Positions 7,955-16,819 of a stretch of 64,000 nucleotides of DNA are shown here, one piece after another. Under the pieces are notes generated by a model that was not told the DNA's origin, searched no databases, and saw only the letters and a program-made list of their open reading frames with translations. Within the stretch, counting starts at the first letter, position 1; each line of letters opens with the position of its first letter. Source of the DNA: an uncultured Nitriliruptoraceae bacterium (GTDB lineage Bacteria > Actinomycetota > Nitriliruptoria > Nitriliruptorales > Nitriliruptoraceae); assembly GCA_913060655.1 (NCBI GenBank), contig CAJXTG010000003.1:48808-112807 (forward strand), written 5' to 3'. The position numbers were made by a program, and so were the translations under genes.

Positions 7955-8887
7955 ATGGCGTTCACCGAGGACGACGTCCCCGACCTGACCGGTCGCACGG
8001 TCCTCGTCACCGGGGCGAGCAGCGGGCTCGGGCTCGAGAACGCCCGCGCGCTCGCCCGCCGTGGTGCCCACGTCGTGCTGGCGACCCGCGACCCCGACCG
8101 GACGGCGACCGCGACCGCCCGCATCCAGCGGGCCGTCCCCGACGCGTCGCTCGAGCACCTGCCGCTCGACCTCGCCGACCTCGCCTCGGTCCGCGGCGCG
8201 GTCGCCGCGATGCGCGCCCAGCACGACCGGCTCGACGTGCTCATCGCGAACGCCGGCGTGATGGGCACCCCCGCACGGACGACGGTGGACGGCTTCGAGC
8301 TGCAGATGGGGGTCAACCACCTGGGGCACGCCGCACTCGTCGCCGGGCTCCTGCCGCTCCTCGCCGCGGCGCCCCGGCCGCGCGTCGTCGTCGTCACCTC
8401 CGAGATGGCCCGGGCCGGACAGGTCGACCCCGCGACGCTCGGACGGCCGGCCGTCCCGCACCGGCCGTGGCGCGCCTACGCGGCGTCCAAGCTCGCCAAC
8501 CTGCTGTACACCGCGGCGCTCGCCGAGCGGCTCGCGCAGGCGGACGCCGCCGTCGTCGTGGCGTCCGCCCACCCCGGCTACGCCGCGACCGACCTGCAGA
8601 CCCGTGGCCCCGCGCTCGGCGGCGGTGCGCTGGCGCGCTCGCGGGCCCGGCTGCTCGGTGCCGCCACGTCGCTGCTCGCGCAGCCGGCGGCCGCCGGCGC
8701 CCTCCCGCAGCTGCGGGCCGCGACCGACCCGACGGTCCGCCCCGGCAGCGCCTGGGGTCCGGCCCGCGGGATGCGGGGCGCACCGGTCGAGGTCACACCC
8801 CCGCCCCGCGCCCGCGACCGTGCCCTCGCCGCCGCGCTCCTCGCACGGACCGAGGAGCTGACGGGCGTCACGCACCGCACCGGCTGA
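7955..8887 (+). CDS. Short-chain dehydrogenase/reductase (retinol dehydrogenase-like)
   Basis: 310 aa. Rossmann motif TGASSGLG (about 20-27), NAG (about 95-97), then the catalytic Ser in VVTSEMA and YAASK (about 173-177), the order typical of classical SDRs. The C-terminal half contains the AHPGYAATDLQ segment seen in the retinol-dehydrogenase/light-dependent-protochlorophyllide-reductase-like branch. It presumably reduces or oxidises a hydrophobic alcohol or ketone with NADP(H); the substrate is unknown. The ATG at 7955 follows CGGAGGGGGC. It stands alone, converging with mgtE. Confidence 0.85.
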   Translation: MAFTEDDVPDLTGRTVLVTGASSGLGLENARALARRGAHVVLATRDPDRTATATARIQRAVPDASLEHLPLDLADLASVRGAVAAMRAQHDRLDVLIANAGVMGTPARTTVDGFELQMGVNHLGHAALVAGLLPLLAAAPRPRVVVVTSEMARAGQVDPATLGRPAVPHRPWRAYAASKLANLLYTAALAERLAQADAAVVVASAHPGYAATDLQTRGPALGGGALARSRARLLGAATSLLAQPAAAGALPQLRAATDPTVRPGSAWGPARGMRGAPVEVTPPPRARDRALAAALLARTEELTGVTHRTG

Positions 8888-8908
8888 CCGCACCGGCGGG
8901 TCACAGCC
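8882..8908. terminator. Convergent hairpin between the SDR and mgtE
   Basis: GGCTG-ACC (8882-8889) pairs with GGT-CA-CAGCC (8899-8908) with a 2-nt bulge. The stop codons of both convergent genes lie in the stem. Possible bidirectional terminator. Confidence 0.45.
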
Positions 8909-10274
8909 CGAGGAGCGTCCGGGCGATGAGCAGGTAGATCACGAGGCCGGTCGCGTCGACCAGTGTCGAGATGAGCGGGGCCGACACGACCGCAGGGTCG
9001 ATGCCGACCTGCCGGGCCAGCACCGGCAGCAGGCCGCCGGCGAACGACGCCCACGTGCAGATCGCGAGCAGCGTCAGGGCGACGACACCGGCGAAGTCCC
9101 ATCCGAAGACGAGGCCGACGACGGGCAGGCTGATGCCGCCGAGGATGATGCCGAGCAGCAGTCCGACGGTGAGCTCTCGTCGGAGGATGCGTGGCAGGTC
9201 GGCGATGCGGACCTCGCCGAGCGCCATCGCCCGCACCACCGCCGTCGCCGCCTGCGCGCCGGAGTTCCCGCCGGTGCCGATCAGCAGCGGGATGAACACG
9301 GCGAGCGTCACGACCTGGTCGAGGGTCGCCGCGAACGCCTGCAGCACGTTGACGGTCAGCACGGCGGCGACGACGAGCAGCAGCAGCCAGGTCCCCCGGG
9401 CACGGGCGAGCAGGAGCACGCCGGCGTCGAGGTACGGGACGAGGATCGGCTCGGCACCACCGGCGCGGGCCGCGTCCTCCGTCTCCTCCTCCTCGATGAT
9501 CTCCATCGCGTCGTCGACCGTCAGGACGCCGACGAGCCGGCCCTCGTGGTCCAGGACCGGCAGGGCGACGAGGTTGGCCTCCTGCATGAGCCGGGCGGCG
9601 ACCTCCTGGTCCTCCTCGACGGACACCGCGTAGGTCTCGGCACGGGCGAGTCCGCCGACGGGCGTGCCCGGCTCGGCGGTGACGACGTCCGGCAGGTCGA
9701 CGACGCCGACGAGCCGGCGGGTCGCGTCGACGACGGGCAGGACGAGCACCTCCCGGGGTCGCAGCTGTGCGGTCCGCACCTTCGCGATCGCGTCGCCGGC
9801 GGACATCGTGTCGGGCAGCGAGACGTACCGGGGGCTCATGGCCCGGCCGGCGGACTCCTCCGGATAGCCGAGCAGCGTGTCGGTGTAGCGCCGGGCCTGC
9901 GGCGGCAGCTGGGCCAGCAGCCGGGCCGCGACGCTCGCCGGCATCTCGTCGAGCAGCTCGGCCCGGTCGGCGGCGTCCAGGGCGAAGAACAGGTCGTGGA
10001 CGCTCGCGTCCCCCAGGGCCTCGACCAGCTCCGCCTGGTGCGTGGGCGACAGCACCTCGAAGGCCTCGGAGGCGCGGTCCTTGCGCAGCAGGCGGAACAC
10101 GATCGCACGCTCGGCCGGGTCGAGCCGGGCCAGCTCGTCGGCGACGGTGAGCAGGTCGCGGTCGGACACCCAGCGGTCGACGCCGTGCAGGTCGCCCGCA
10201 TCGAGGAGCGCCTCGAGGTCGAGGTGCCCCGCGAGGGTGTCGGGACCGTCGTCTCGGCCGACCGTCTCGGACAT
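8901..10274 (-). CDS. mgtE: Magnesium transporter MgtE
   Basis: 457 aa with the full MgtE order: an N-terminal acidic helical domain (about 15-130), two CBS domains (about 135-260, YVSLPDTMSAGDAI then LPVLDHEGRLVGVLTVDD) and a membrane part with about five helices (280-457, including LIGTGGNSGAQAATAVVRAMALGE, which lines the Mg2+ pore). MgtE is a Mg2+ channel gated by cytosolic Mg2+ binding to the N and CBS domains. The start ATG 10274 follows GAGGAGCGGCC. A TAGCCT -10 lies about 70 nt upstream. Confidence 0.95.
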   Translation of the reverse strand: MSETVGRDDGPDTLAGHLDLEALLDAGDLHGVDRWVSDRDLLTVADELARLDPAERAIVFRLLRKDRASEAFEVLSPTHQAELVEALGDASVHDLFFALDAADRAELLDEMPASVAARLLAQLPPQARRYTDTLLGYPEESAGRAMSPRYVSLPDTMSAGDAIAKVRTAQLRPREVLVLPVVDATRRLVGVVDLPDVVTAEPGTPVGGLARAETYAVSVEEDQEVAARLMQEANLVALPVLDHEGRLVGVLTVDDAMEIIEEEETEDAARAGGAEPILVPYLDAGVLLLARARGTWLLLLVVAAVLTVNVLQAFAATLDQVVTLAVFIPLLIGTGGNSGAQAATAVVRAMALGEVRIADLPRILRRELTVGLLLGIILGGISLPVVGLVFGWDFAGVVALTLLAICTWASFAGGLLPVLARQVGIDPAVVSAPLISTLVDATGLVIYLLIARTLLGL

Positions 10275-10345
10275 GGCCGCTCCTCGCGTCGCCGGTCGTC
10301 CGACCCGCCCGTGCGGTGCCCTCACCGCAGGTCCACGACGGCGGC

Positions 10346-10351
10346 AGGCTA
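10346..10351 (-). promoter_or_regulatory. -10 element of mgtE
   Basis: TAGCCT on the reverse strand, 71 nt before the ATG, in the gap between the nitroreductase stop and mgtE. I see no recognisable M-box aptamer in the leader. Confidence 0.45.
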
Positions 10352-10365
10352 GTGGTCGGGGCCGC

Positions 10366-10896
10366 TCATGCGGTGGTCGGCGGTCGCGGGGTCCCGACGT
10401 GCACGAGCCCGATCACCTGCTCGTCGTCGGCCGCGCCGAGGGCCGCCCGCACCTCCGGCGTCTCGACGTACCACCCGGTCCGCCAGGCCGACCCGAAGCC
10501 GAGGGCGGTCGCCGCGAGGCAGAGGTTCTGCACCGCCGCGGCCGCGGCGGCGAGCTGCTCCCATGCGGGCACCGTCGGATGGTCCACGGTGCGGGCGAAC
10601 GCGGCGATGACGCACGGGCCGCGGAGCGGCTTCGACGCCGCCCGCTCGACGAGGTCGTCGCGGTCGTCCCGTGTCCGCTGCGCGTGGGCGTAGGCCGTCG
10701 ACACCGCCGCACGGTCGGCGGCGTCGAGGGGGACGAGCCGCCACGGGTGCAGCCGGCCATGGTCGGGTGCCGTGTCGGCGGCGGCGAGCAGCGCGGCGAG
10801 CGCGTCGCCGTCGGGGCCGGGGTCACCGAGGCGTGAGACCGTCCGCCGGTCGTGGAGGAGCTGCAGCCGGGGGTCCAGCGCCCGCTCCCGTGACAT
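10366..10896 (-). CDS. Nitroreductase family flavoprotein
   Basis: 176 aa, the size of the small YdjA-like nitroreductases. The flavin-binding start is seen as DRRTVSRLGDPGPD (about 16-29) and APDHGRLHPWRLVPL (about 43-57), with QNLCLAATALGFGSAWRTG near 123-141 and a late GLVHVGTP. These FMN proteins use NAD(P)H to reduce nitroaromatics, quinones or enones; the physiological substrate is unknown. Start ATG 10896 follows CCGGAGGCCACC. It runs in the same direction as mgtE, with the mgtE promoter between them. Confidence 0.85.
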   Translation of the reverse strand: MSRERALDPRLQLLHDRRTVSRLGDPGPDGDALAALLAAADTAPDHGRLHPWRLVPLDAADRAAVSTAYAHAQRTRDDRDDLVERAASKPLRGPCVIAAFARTVDHPTVPAWEQLAAAAAAVQNLCLAATALGFGSAWRTGWYVETPEVRAALGAADDEQVIGLVHVGTPRPPTTA

Positions 10897-10928
10897 GGTG
10901 GCCTCCGGGTCGGGCGGGTCCGTCAGGC

Positions 10929-11117
10929 TCAGCGGCCGAGCAGCCGGGAGAGCCGTGCGCCGAGCGAGCGGCGCTCGCGGAGGCTGCGCGGTGGACGGGC
11001 GTCGTCACAGGTGCAGCGCTGGTCCTCGGGGACGTCGCGCAGGACCTGGTCGACGTGGGCGCCGCAGCCGGACCAGGTCGCGAGGCCGCAGGAGGGGCAG
11101 GAGACGCGGGAGCACAT
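10929..11117 (-). CDS. Small Cys-rich protein, probable zinc-binding
   Basis: 62 aa. The N-terminus has CSRVSCPSCG and GCG, with a second pair CTC in the middle, a pattern that suggests a metal site. The C-terminus is basic (RSLRERRSLGARLSRLLGR). No family recognised. The ATG at 11117 has no Shine-Dalgarno sequence, but TAACCT ends 7 nt upstream, so it is probably leaderless. It is divergent from the 50-aa basic protein. Confidence 0.6.
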   Translation of the reverse strand: MCSRVSCPSCGLATWSGCGAHVDQVLRDVPEDQRCTCDDARPPRSLRERRSLGARLSRLLGR

Positions 11118-11124
11118 GCGGCGG

Positions 11125-11130
11125 AGGTTA
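11125..11130 (-). promoter_or_regulatory. -10 element of the Cys-rich small gene (leaderless)
   Basis: TAACCT on the reverse strand, then 7 nt, then ATG. Confidence 0.5.
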
Positions 11131-11152
11131 GCAGCGTGTCGGGGGTCTTCCC

Positions 11153-11158
11153 TACGCT
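11153..11158 (+). promoter_or_regulatory. -10 element of the 50-aa protein gene
   Basis: TACGCT about 108 nt before the ATG at 11266. The leader would be about 100 nt. Confidence 0.4.
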
Positions 11159-11265
11159 GGCCGCGCACCGGAGGGGCCGGTGTGCACCGCCGTGGGGCCG
11201 GTCGGACGGCTGCTCGCCGTGGCCGTGCGGGGTCGACGGACGCGAAGGGTCCGAAGGGGTCGAGG

Positions 11266-11418
11266 ATGAGCATCAACAAGACGCGCGGGTTCCTCTACAC
11301 GCTGGCGAAGGTCCTCGGGGACGTCCAGGCGGTCCGCAAGGGCCGGATCGGGCGGCGTGTGGGACGGCGGGTCGCCGGCCGGATCACCGGGCGCGGGTTG
11401 GGCGGCCTGTTCCGCTGA
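11266..11418 (+). CDS. 50-aa basic conserved hypothetical protein
   Basis: It starts MSINKTRGFLYTLAKVLGDV and continues with a run of R-x-x-R/G-R repeats ending GLGGLFR. About 14 of 50 residues are Lys/Arg, so nucleic-acid or membrane-surface contact is plausible. Small proteins with this layout (KTRGFLYxLAKxLGDxxAxxxGKxGKR) occur in several Gram-positive groups without known function. The ATG follows GGGGTCGAGG. Its last 35 nt are antisense to the end of the MFS gene. Confidence 0.68.
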   Translation: MSINKTRGFLYTLAKVLGDVQAVRKGRIGRRVGRRVAGRITGRGLGGLFR

Positions 11419-12589
11419 GCACGCCGGCGCGCCACAGCAGCAGCGTGGCGACCGCCCCCACCCCCACGAGGGCGAGGGTGAGGGGGAGGACCGTGCCGTC
11501 GTAGGCACGGTCGAACGTGGCGCCGAGCAGCCCACCGGCCCCGACGAGCACGGCGCCGTTGACGGCGCTCGCGGTGCCCGCGATCGCTCCCATCGGCTCC
11601 ATGGCGCGCGCGTTCAGGTTGGGGATGAGGACGGCGTGGCTCGCGAGCAGCAGCGCGAGGACGCCGACGTAGGGGCCGAGCGCCGGACGGCCGCCGGTCA
11701 CCAGCGCGAGGGTGAGGAGCAGGACGGCGCCGGTGAGGTAGCCGGCGAGCACGGTGCGCAGCATCCGGTCGAGGCCGATGCGCTCCACCAGTCGGCCGTT
11801 CACCAGCGTGACCGATCCCATCAGCAGCGCCATGCCGCCGAACAGCAGCGGGAACAGGTCGGCGCGGCCGAACACGTCCGCGTAGACGACCTCGGAGGTG
11901 GACAGGTAGCTGGCGAAGCCGCCGAACAGCACCGCCTGGGCGACCACCAGCGGGCCCGACGCCGGATGCCGCAGGACGTGTGCGGCCGTGGCCCGCAGCT
12001 CGGCCGGCACGAGCGTGCGCCGTGCGTCCGGCGTCAGCGTCTCGCCGAGCCGCGTCGTCCACACGAGCATCACGCCGGCGGCGGCGAGGTTGATCAGGAC
12101 CAGCTGGTCCCACGTGAACAGGGTCAGCAGCAGCGTGCCGAGCGACGGTGCGACGACGGGGACGAGGATGAACACGGCCATGATCGTCGACACGGTCCGG
12201 GCCATCGCCGCACCCGCGTAGCCGTCGCGCACGATCGCGATGGTCAGCACGCGACCGGCCGCGGCCCCGAGCCCCCACACGACGCGGGCGACGAGCAGGA
12301 GCGTGAACGACGGGGCGAGGATCGTGAGCGCGGCACCGATGGCGTACAGGACGATGCCGGCGCGCAGCAGCACCCGGCGACCGAAGCGGTCCGACAGCGG
12401 CCCGATGATCAGCTGGCCGACCGCGAGGCCGACGAAGTAGGCGGAGATGAACCTCGAGATCAGCGTCGAGCCGGACGGCAGGTCGAAGGCGACCCGCATC
12501 TCGGGGAACGCGGGGATGAGCAGGTCGATGCCGAGGGCGGAGAGCGCCATCGTCATCGCGAGGAAGAGGATCAGCTCGCGGCCGGCCAT
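11384..12589 (-). CDS. MFS drug-resistance transporter, Bcr/CflA family
   Basis: 401 aa with 12 predicted helices. The signature between helices 2 and 3 is seen as GPLSDRFGRRVLLRAG (about 63-78); helix 1 (SALGIDLLIPAFPEM) and the RVVWGLGAAAGRVLTIAIVRD segment in helices 4-5 match the Bcr/CflA branch (bicyclomycin/chloramphenicol export by H+ antiport). The actual substrate is unknown. It follows recQ in the same direction with a 75-bp gap. The start has only a weak ribosome-binding site, so a nearby alternative is possible. Confidence 0.85.
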   Translation of the reverse strand: MAGRELILFLAMTMALSALGIDLLIPAFPEMRVAFDLPSGSTLISRFISAYFVGLAVGQLIIGPLSDRFGRRVLLRAGIVLYAIGAALTILAPSFTLLLVARVVWGLGAAAGRVLTIAIVRDGYAGAAMARTVSTIMAVFILVPVVAPSLGTLLLTLFTWDQLVLINLAAAGVMLVWTTRLGETLTPDARRTLVPAELRATAAHVLRHPASGPLVVAQAVLFGGFASYLSTSEVVYADVFGRADLFPLLFGGMALLMGSVTLVNGRLVERIGLDRMLRTVLAGYLTGAVLLLTLALVTGGRPALGPYVGVLALLLASHAVLIPNLNARAMEPMGAIAGTASAVNGAVLVGAGGLLGATFDRAYDGTVLPLTLALVGVGAVATLLLWRAGVLSGTGRPTRAR

Positions 12590-12664
12590 CGGGCGGCGGG
12601 CACGACGCGGCAGGGTCGGGGTCGTGGACAGGGGGAGCGCTCCACGGGAGGGGTCGGCCCGACG

Positions 12665-14485
12665 CTACTCCTCCGCGAGCGCCGCGAGGAACGCGGCGCC
12701 GTACCGCTCGAGCTTCACCCGGCCGATCCCGGGGATGGCCAGCAGCCCCGCCTCGTCACGGGGGACGTCCCGGGCGATCGCGGCGAGCGCCGCGTCGTCG
12801 AGGACGACGTAGGCGGGGACGCCCTGCTCGTGCGCGAGGGTCCGTCGCAGCTCCCGGAGCCGCTCGAAGCGTGCCCGCTGCGGACCGTCGAGCGCATCCG
12901 CGGGGCGTCCCGCTCCGCCACGCCCGCGGGTCCGTGCCGAGGCCGTCCCGCCCGCACCGATCCGACGTCGCCCGACGTGCAGCGTGCCGTCGCCGCGCAG
13001 CAGGGCCCCGCTGCGGTCGGTCAGCCGCAGCCCGTCGTGCTCGGTCGTCGCGAGCTCGCCGCGTGCGACCAGCTGCCGCAGCACCGCCTTCCACGTCGCC
13101 TCGTCGACGTCCGTCCCGATCCCGAACGTCGACACCTCGTGGTGCCCGTTCCGGCGGATCCGGGCGTCGTCGCGGCCGAGCAGCACGGCGATGACGTACC
13201 CGGCGCCGAAGCGCTCGCCGGTCCGGTAGACGCACGACAGCGCCATCCGGGCGGCCTCGGTCATGTCGACGGTGTCCTGCGGCTCGAGACAGTTGTCGCA
13301 GTTCCCGCAGTCCGCCCCCGGGTCGTCGTCGAAGTGGGCGAGCAGCACCCGCCGGCGGCAGCCGGTCGCCTCGCAGTAGCCCAGCAGCGCCTCGAGCCGG
13401 CGCACGTCCTGGCGCCGATGCTCCTCGTCCGCGTCGGACCCGTCGATGAAGCGGCGCTGCTGGACGACGTCGGCGAGGCCGTACCGCATCCAGGCCTCGC
13501 TCGGCAGCCCGTCGCGGCCCGCCCGCCCGGTCTCCTGGTAGTAGGCCTCGAGGCTGCGGGGCAGGGACAGGTGCGCGACGAAGCGCACGTCCGGCTTGTC
13601 GATGCCCATCCCGAACGCGACCGTCGCCACCATGACGATGCCGTCCTCACGGCGGAACCGCTGCTGGTTCGCGTCCCGCTCCGCCGCGTCCATCCCGGCG
13701 TGGTAGGGGAGCGCGGTCACCCCCTGGGCCGCCAGCCACGCCGCGACGTCGTCGACCATCCGTCGGGACAGGCAGTACACGATGCCCGCCGCGCCGGCGT
13801 GCCGCTCCTGGACGAACCGCAGCAGCTGGGGACGTGCGGAACCGTCGTCGAGGCCGACGAGGTAGCGGATGTTGGGACGGTCGAAGCCGGTGACGACGTG
13901 GGCGGCGTCGCTGCGCAGCAGCCGGTCGGCGATCTCGTCGCGGGTGCGCCGGTCGGCCGTCGCCGTCAGCGCCATGCGGGGCACCCAGGGGAACCGCTCC
14001 CGCAGGAACGACAGCTGCAGGTACTCGGGCCGGAAGTCGTGCCCCCACTGGGACACGCAGTGCGCCTCGTCGATGGCGAACAGCGCCGGCTCGAACTCGT
14101 CGAGCAGGGCCCGGAACCGGTCGGTGACGAGCCGTTCGGGGGCGACGTAGAGCAGGTCCAGCGTGCCGGCGACGAGCTCGTCCTCCACGGCGCGGGCCCC
14201 CTCGGGTGACAGCGACGAGTTGAGGGCGGCCGCGCGCACCCCACGGGCCCGCAGGTCCTCGACCTGGTCGCGCATCAGCGCGATCAGTGGCGAGACGACG
14301 ATGGCCGTGCCCGGTCGGGCGACCGCGGGGACCTGGTAGCAGAGCGACTTGCCGCTGCCCGTCGGCATGACCACCAGCACGTCACGGTCGTCCATGACGT
14401 GCCCGACGACCTCGTCCTGGCTCGGACGGAACGCGGGGAAGCCGAACACGTCCGCGAGGACCTCGGTCGCACGGGCGAGGGTCAC
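12665..14485 (-). CDS. recQ: ATP-dependent DNA helicase RecQ
   Basis: 606 aa. Helicase core with Walker A PTGSGKS (about 37-43), [17 protein letters not shown] (about 139-155) and motif [12 protein letters not shown]. It is followed by the zinc-binding RQC region with four Cys ([10 protein letters not shown] then DCGNCDNC), a winged-helix part (about 400-500) and a C-terminal HRDC domain (about 525-600, [13 protein letters not shown]). RecQ unwinds DNA 3'-5' in recombination and fork repair. The start is GTG 14485, whose bases overlap the stop of the SDR gene upstream (GTGA), so the two genes are coupled. Confidence 0.95.
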   Translation of the reverse strand: MTLARATEVLADVFGFPAFRPSQDEVVGHVMDDRDVLVVMPTGSGKSLCYQVPAVARPGTAIVVSPLIALMRDQVEDLRARGVRAAALNSSLSPEGARAVEDELVAGTLDLLYVAPERLVTDRFRALLDEFEPALFAIDEAHCVSQWGHDFRPEYLQLSFLRERFPWVPRMALTATADRRTRDEIADRLLRSDAAHVVTGFDRPNIRYLVGLDDGSARPQLLRFVQERHAGAAGIVYCLSRRMVDDVAAWLAAQGVTALPYHAGMDAAERDANQQRFRREDGIVMVATVAFGMGIDKPDVRFVAHLSLPRSLEAYYQETGRAGRDGLPSEAWMRYGLADVVQQRRFIDGSDADEEHRRQDVRRLEALLGYCEATGCRRRVLLAHFDDDPGADCGNCDNCLEPQDTVDMTEAARMALSCVYRTGERFGAGYVIAVLLGRDDARIRRNGHHEVSTFGIGTDVDEATWKAVLRQLVARGELATTEHDGLRLTDRSGALLRGDGTLHVGRRRIGAGGTASARTRGRGGAGRPADALDGPQRARFERLRELRRTLAHEQGVPAYVVLDDAALAAIARDVPRDEAGLLAIPGIGRVKLERYGAAFLAALAEE

Positions 14486-15339
14486 GCGGACGATCCGTCG
14501 TCGGTGCGATGACGACGAGCGCGGGCGGCGGCGTTCCGCTGACGGGGCCCCTCGGCGAGCCGGCCGACGCCGCGCCACAGGGGGGTGGCGACGTGCCGGA
14601 GGACGACGAAGCCCCGGTACCAGCGGGGCACGGTCACCTCGGTCCGACGCTTGCGCACGGCACGCACGAGCGCGTCGGCGACCACCTCCGGACCGACGAC
14701 GAGCCGGGCGAGCGGGGTCCCGTCGGCCCACTCCTGCGGGAACCCCTCCGTGTGCACGAACCCCGGGTTGCACTGCGTCACCGTCACGCCACGTCCCCGC
14801 CAGGCGACCTCGAGCGCCTCGCTGAGCCCGACCATGCCGAACTTCGACGCGACGTACGCGGCGGGGCCGAGCCCCAGCTTGCCCGCGACGGACGCGACGT
14901 TCACGACCTGCGACGGTGCGGACGCGGTGAGCAGCGGTGCGAACGCGGCGCAGCAGCGCAGCGTGCCCGCCAGGTTGACGTCGAGGACGGCGAGCGCGGT
15001 GTCGAGATCGTCCCGCCCCTCGAGGGACCCGCCACCGACGCCGGCGTTGCAGACGAGCAGATGGCAGGCGCCGAGGTCGGACGTCACCCGCGCGGCGAGC
15101 GCATCGACCGACGCCGTGTCGGTCACGTCGACCGGCAGCGGGACGACCCGCCCGGCCGCCGCGGTGTCCTCGACCTCCGCGGCCAGGCGCCCCAGCCGGG
15201 TCGTGCGACGCGCCGCCGCCACGACCGTCCAGCCGTCAGCGGCCAGGCGGCGGACGACCGCCTCGCCGATCCCGCTCGAGGCCCCGGTGACGACGGCGAC
15301 CCGCGGGTCCCCCGTCGCCGTCCCCTCCCGCTGCGGCAT
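14482..15339 (-). CDS. Short-chain dehydrogenase/reductase
   Basis: 285 aa. TGASSGIG (about 19-26), CNAGVGGGS (about 100-108), Ser in [11 protein letters not shown] and YVASK (about 162-166) are the classical SDR motifs. The C-terminus has an extra basic tail ([13 protein letters not shown]). Start ATG 15339 follows CGGGAGGGTGC. It precedes recQ with a 4-nt overlap, although nothing suggests a shared function. Probably acts on a lipid-like or steroid-like alcohol; substrate unknown. Confidence 0.83.
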   Translation of the reverse strand: MPQREGTATGDPRVAVVTGASSGIGEAVVRRLAADGWTVVAAARRTTRLGRLAAEVEDTAAAGRVVPLPVDVTDTASVDALAARVTSDLGACHLLVCNAGVGGGSLEGRDDLDTALAVLDVNLAGTLRCCAAFAPLLTASAPSQVVNVASVAGKLGLGPAAYVASKFGMVGLSEALEVAWRGRGVTVTQCNPGFVHTEGFPQEWADGTPLARLVVGPEVVADALVRAVRKRRTEVTVPRWYRGFVVLRHVATPLWRGVGRLAEGPRQRNAAARARRHRTDDGSSA

Positions 15340-15474
15340 GCACCCTCCCGTTCCGGCCGGACGGACGGTCACGGAAGGACCGTCGGCATGGCACCCTAGG
15401 GCGCCGGTGCGATCCCGTTCCGTCGCCCGCGAGACGCGCCGTCGGAGCCCCGACGGTCACCGAACGGAGCTCCC

Positions 15475-16227
15475 ATGCGCCCCCGCCTCCTGCTCGCCGC
15501 CGCCGTGGTCGCCGTGGTCGCCGTCGCCGGCGTGCTGTGGTTCCTCAACCGCGACACCCCCGACGCGGTCGATCTCGACCGCGCCCTCGCGGACGCGACG
15601 GCGTCGGAGGACGCCGCGGCGGCCGACGCCCCCGTCGCGACCGACGACCCGGAGGAGGAGGCGGACGACGCGCTGACCGACGCGACCGGGACGTGGCGCG
15701 TCGACCCCGACTTCGTGCCGTTCGACCCCGAGACCGGCTCCGGCAGCTGGGTCGGCTACCGCATCGACGAGGAGCTCTCCGGCATCGGCGCCTACACGGC
15801 GGTCGGACGCTCCCCCCGCGTCGAGGGGCGCATCGTCATCGACGGGGCACGGGTCGTCGAGGCGGAGATCACGGCGGACCTGCAGGGGCTCGTCAGCGAC
15901 AACGCGAACCGTGACGGCCGCATCCGGCCGCTGTTCGCCGACCGTCCCGTCACCTTCACCCTCGCCGACCCGGTCGACTTCGGCAGCATCCCCTCGGACG
16001 GGCAGCGGGTCATCGTCACCGCCGACGGCGAGCTCGCCATCGGGGACGTCACGCGTCCCGTCACCGTCGAGCTGTCCGCCGACGTCGCCGGCCGACGCAT
16101 CGTCGTCACCGGCTCCACCCTCGTGGTCCTCGCGGACTTCGACGTCGCCGTACCCAGCGCCCCGGTCGTCCTCAGCGTGTCGGACGAGGCCACCGTCGAG
16201 CTCCAGCTGTACCTCGCCCGCGACTGA
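15475..16227 (+). CDS. Membrane-anchored YceI-like domain protein
   Basis: 250 aa. An uncleaved signal or N-terminal helix (3-23) is followed by an Asp/Glu/Ala-rich linker (about 28-66) and a YceI-like beta-barrel (about 70-250: GTWRVDPDFVPF, GSWVGYRIDEELSG, then NRDGRIRPLFADRPVTFTL and a final VELQLYLARD). YceI domains are lipocalin-like and bind isoprenoid or amphiphilic lipids outside the cell. The ATG follows GAACGGAGCTCCC. It is 3 nt from the VanZ-like gene, so they are probably co-transcribed. Confidence 0.85.
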   Translation: MRPRLLLAAAVVAVVAVAGVLWFLNRDTPDAVDLDRALADATASEDAAAADAPVATDDPEEEADDALTDATGTWRVDPDFVPFDPETGSGSWVGYRIDEELSGIGAYTAVGRSPRVEGRIVIDGARVVEAEITADLQGLVSDNANRDGRIRPLFADRPVTFTLADPVDFGSIPSDGQRVIVTADGELAIGDVTRPVTVELSADVAGRRIVVTGSTLVVLADFDVAVPSAPVVLSVSDEATVELQLYLARD

Positions 16228-16230
16228 CCC

Positions 16231-16767
16231 GTGCCCGGCGAGCTGACCGCACTGCGGGCGCTGCGGACGACGCTCGACGCGCCCGGCTTCCTCGCCGCCG
16301 TCGTCCTGCTGACCGGCGCGCTCGTGCTCGTCGTGCGGGCCCTGCGACGCCGACGGGGGCGTGGCGGTCCGCTCGCGGCCACGCTGCTGCTGCTCGTCGC
16401 CGCGTCGGTCGCGGTGGCGGGCGTCGCCGAGCTCACCCTGTTCGGGCCGGCCGGCCTCGGGGCCGGACCCCGCGTCGAGCTCGACCCGTGGGTCGGCGCG
16501 CGGGGCTGGTCGGGGATCGCGTGGCGGCCGGTCGTCGACAACGTCACGCTGTTCGTCCCCCTCGGGGCGATCCTCGCCGCGCTGTGGTGCCGCCGCTCGT
16601 GGCTGACGGTGCTCGCCGTCGCCGTCGCCACCTCGGTCGGTGTCGAGCTGTTCCAGTGGGGCTTCCCGACGGGACGGATCGCGAACACGGCCGACGTCAT
16701 CGCCAACGGGGCGGGCGCGCTCCTCGGCATCGTGCTCGCCCGCACGTCGGGGGTGTGCCGCCGCTGA
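16231..16767 (+). CDS. VanZ-like family membrane protein
   Basis: 178 aa from GTG 16231, 3 nt after the YceI-like gene. There are four to five transmembrane segments. The C-terminal half shows the VanZ pattern: VDNVTLFVPLGAILAALWCR, then SVGVELFQWGFPTGRIANTADVIANGAGALLG. VanZ itself gives low-level teicoplanin resistance by an unknown mechanism; most homologues are uncharacterised. The pairing with a surface lipid-binding protein suggests an envelope role, but this is inference. Confidence 0.82.
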   Translation: MPGELTALRALRTTLDAPGFLAAVVLLTGALVLVVRALRRRRGRGGPLAATLLLLVAASVAVAGVAELTLFGPAGLGAGPRVELDPWVGARGWSGIAWRPVVDNVTLFVPLGAILAALWCRRSWLTVLAVAVATSVGVELFQWGFPTGRIANTADVIANGAGALLGIVLARTSGVCRR

Positions 16768-16819
16768 GCCCGGCGCCGAGCCCGGCGGTCATCCGGCGGT
16801 CAGCGGCGGTCAGCGGCGG
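16758..16819. terminator. Convergent inverted repeat with a duplicated right arm
   Basis: CCGCCGCTGA (16758-16767, containing the VanZ-like stop) is a perfect inverted repeat of TCAGCGGCGG, which occurs twice in tandem at 16800-16809 and 16810-16819. The second copy contains the stop of the GH13 gene. Two alternative hairpins can form; a bidirectional terminator is plausible. Confidence 0.5.

Noticed and set aside
3694..8397. Very long reverse-strand open frame (about 1,567 codons)
   Set aside because: It is antisense to nrdJ and to the permease; GC-rich DNA suppresses stop codons, and the translation is rich in low-complexity Val/Leu/Arg/Gly with no family features.
11419..14209. Long forward frame across the MFS and recQ genes
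   Set aside because: It is the mirror of two clear reverse-strand genes and is made of His/Glu/Gln/Arg-rich repeats.
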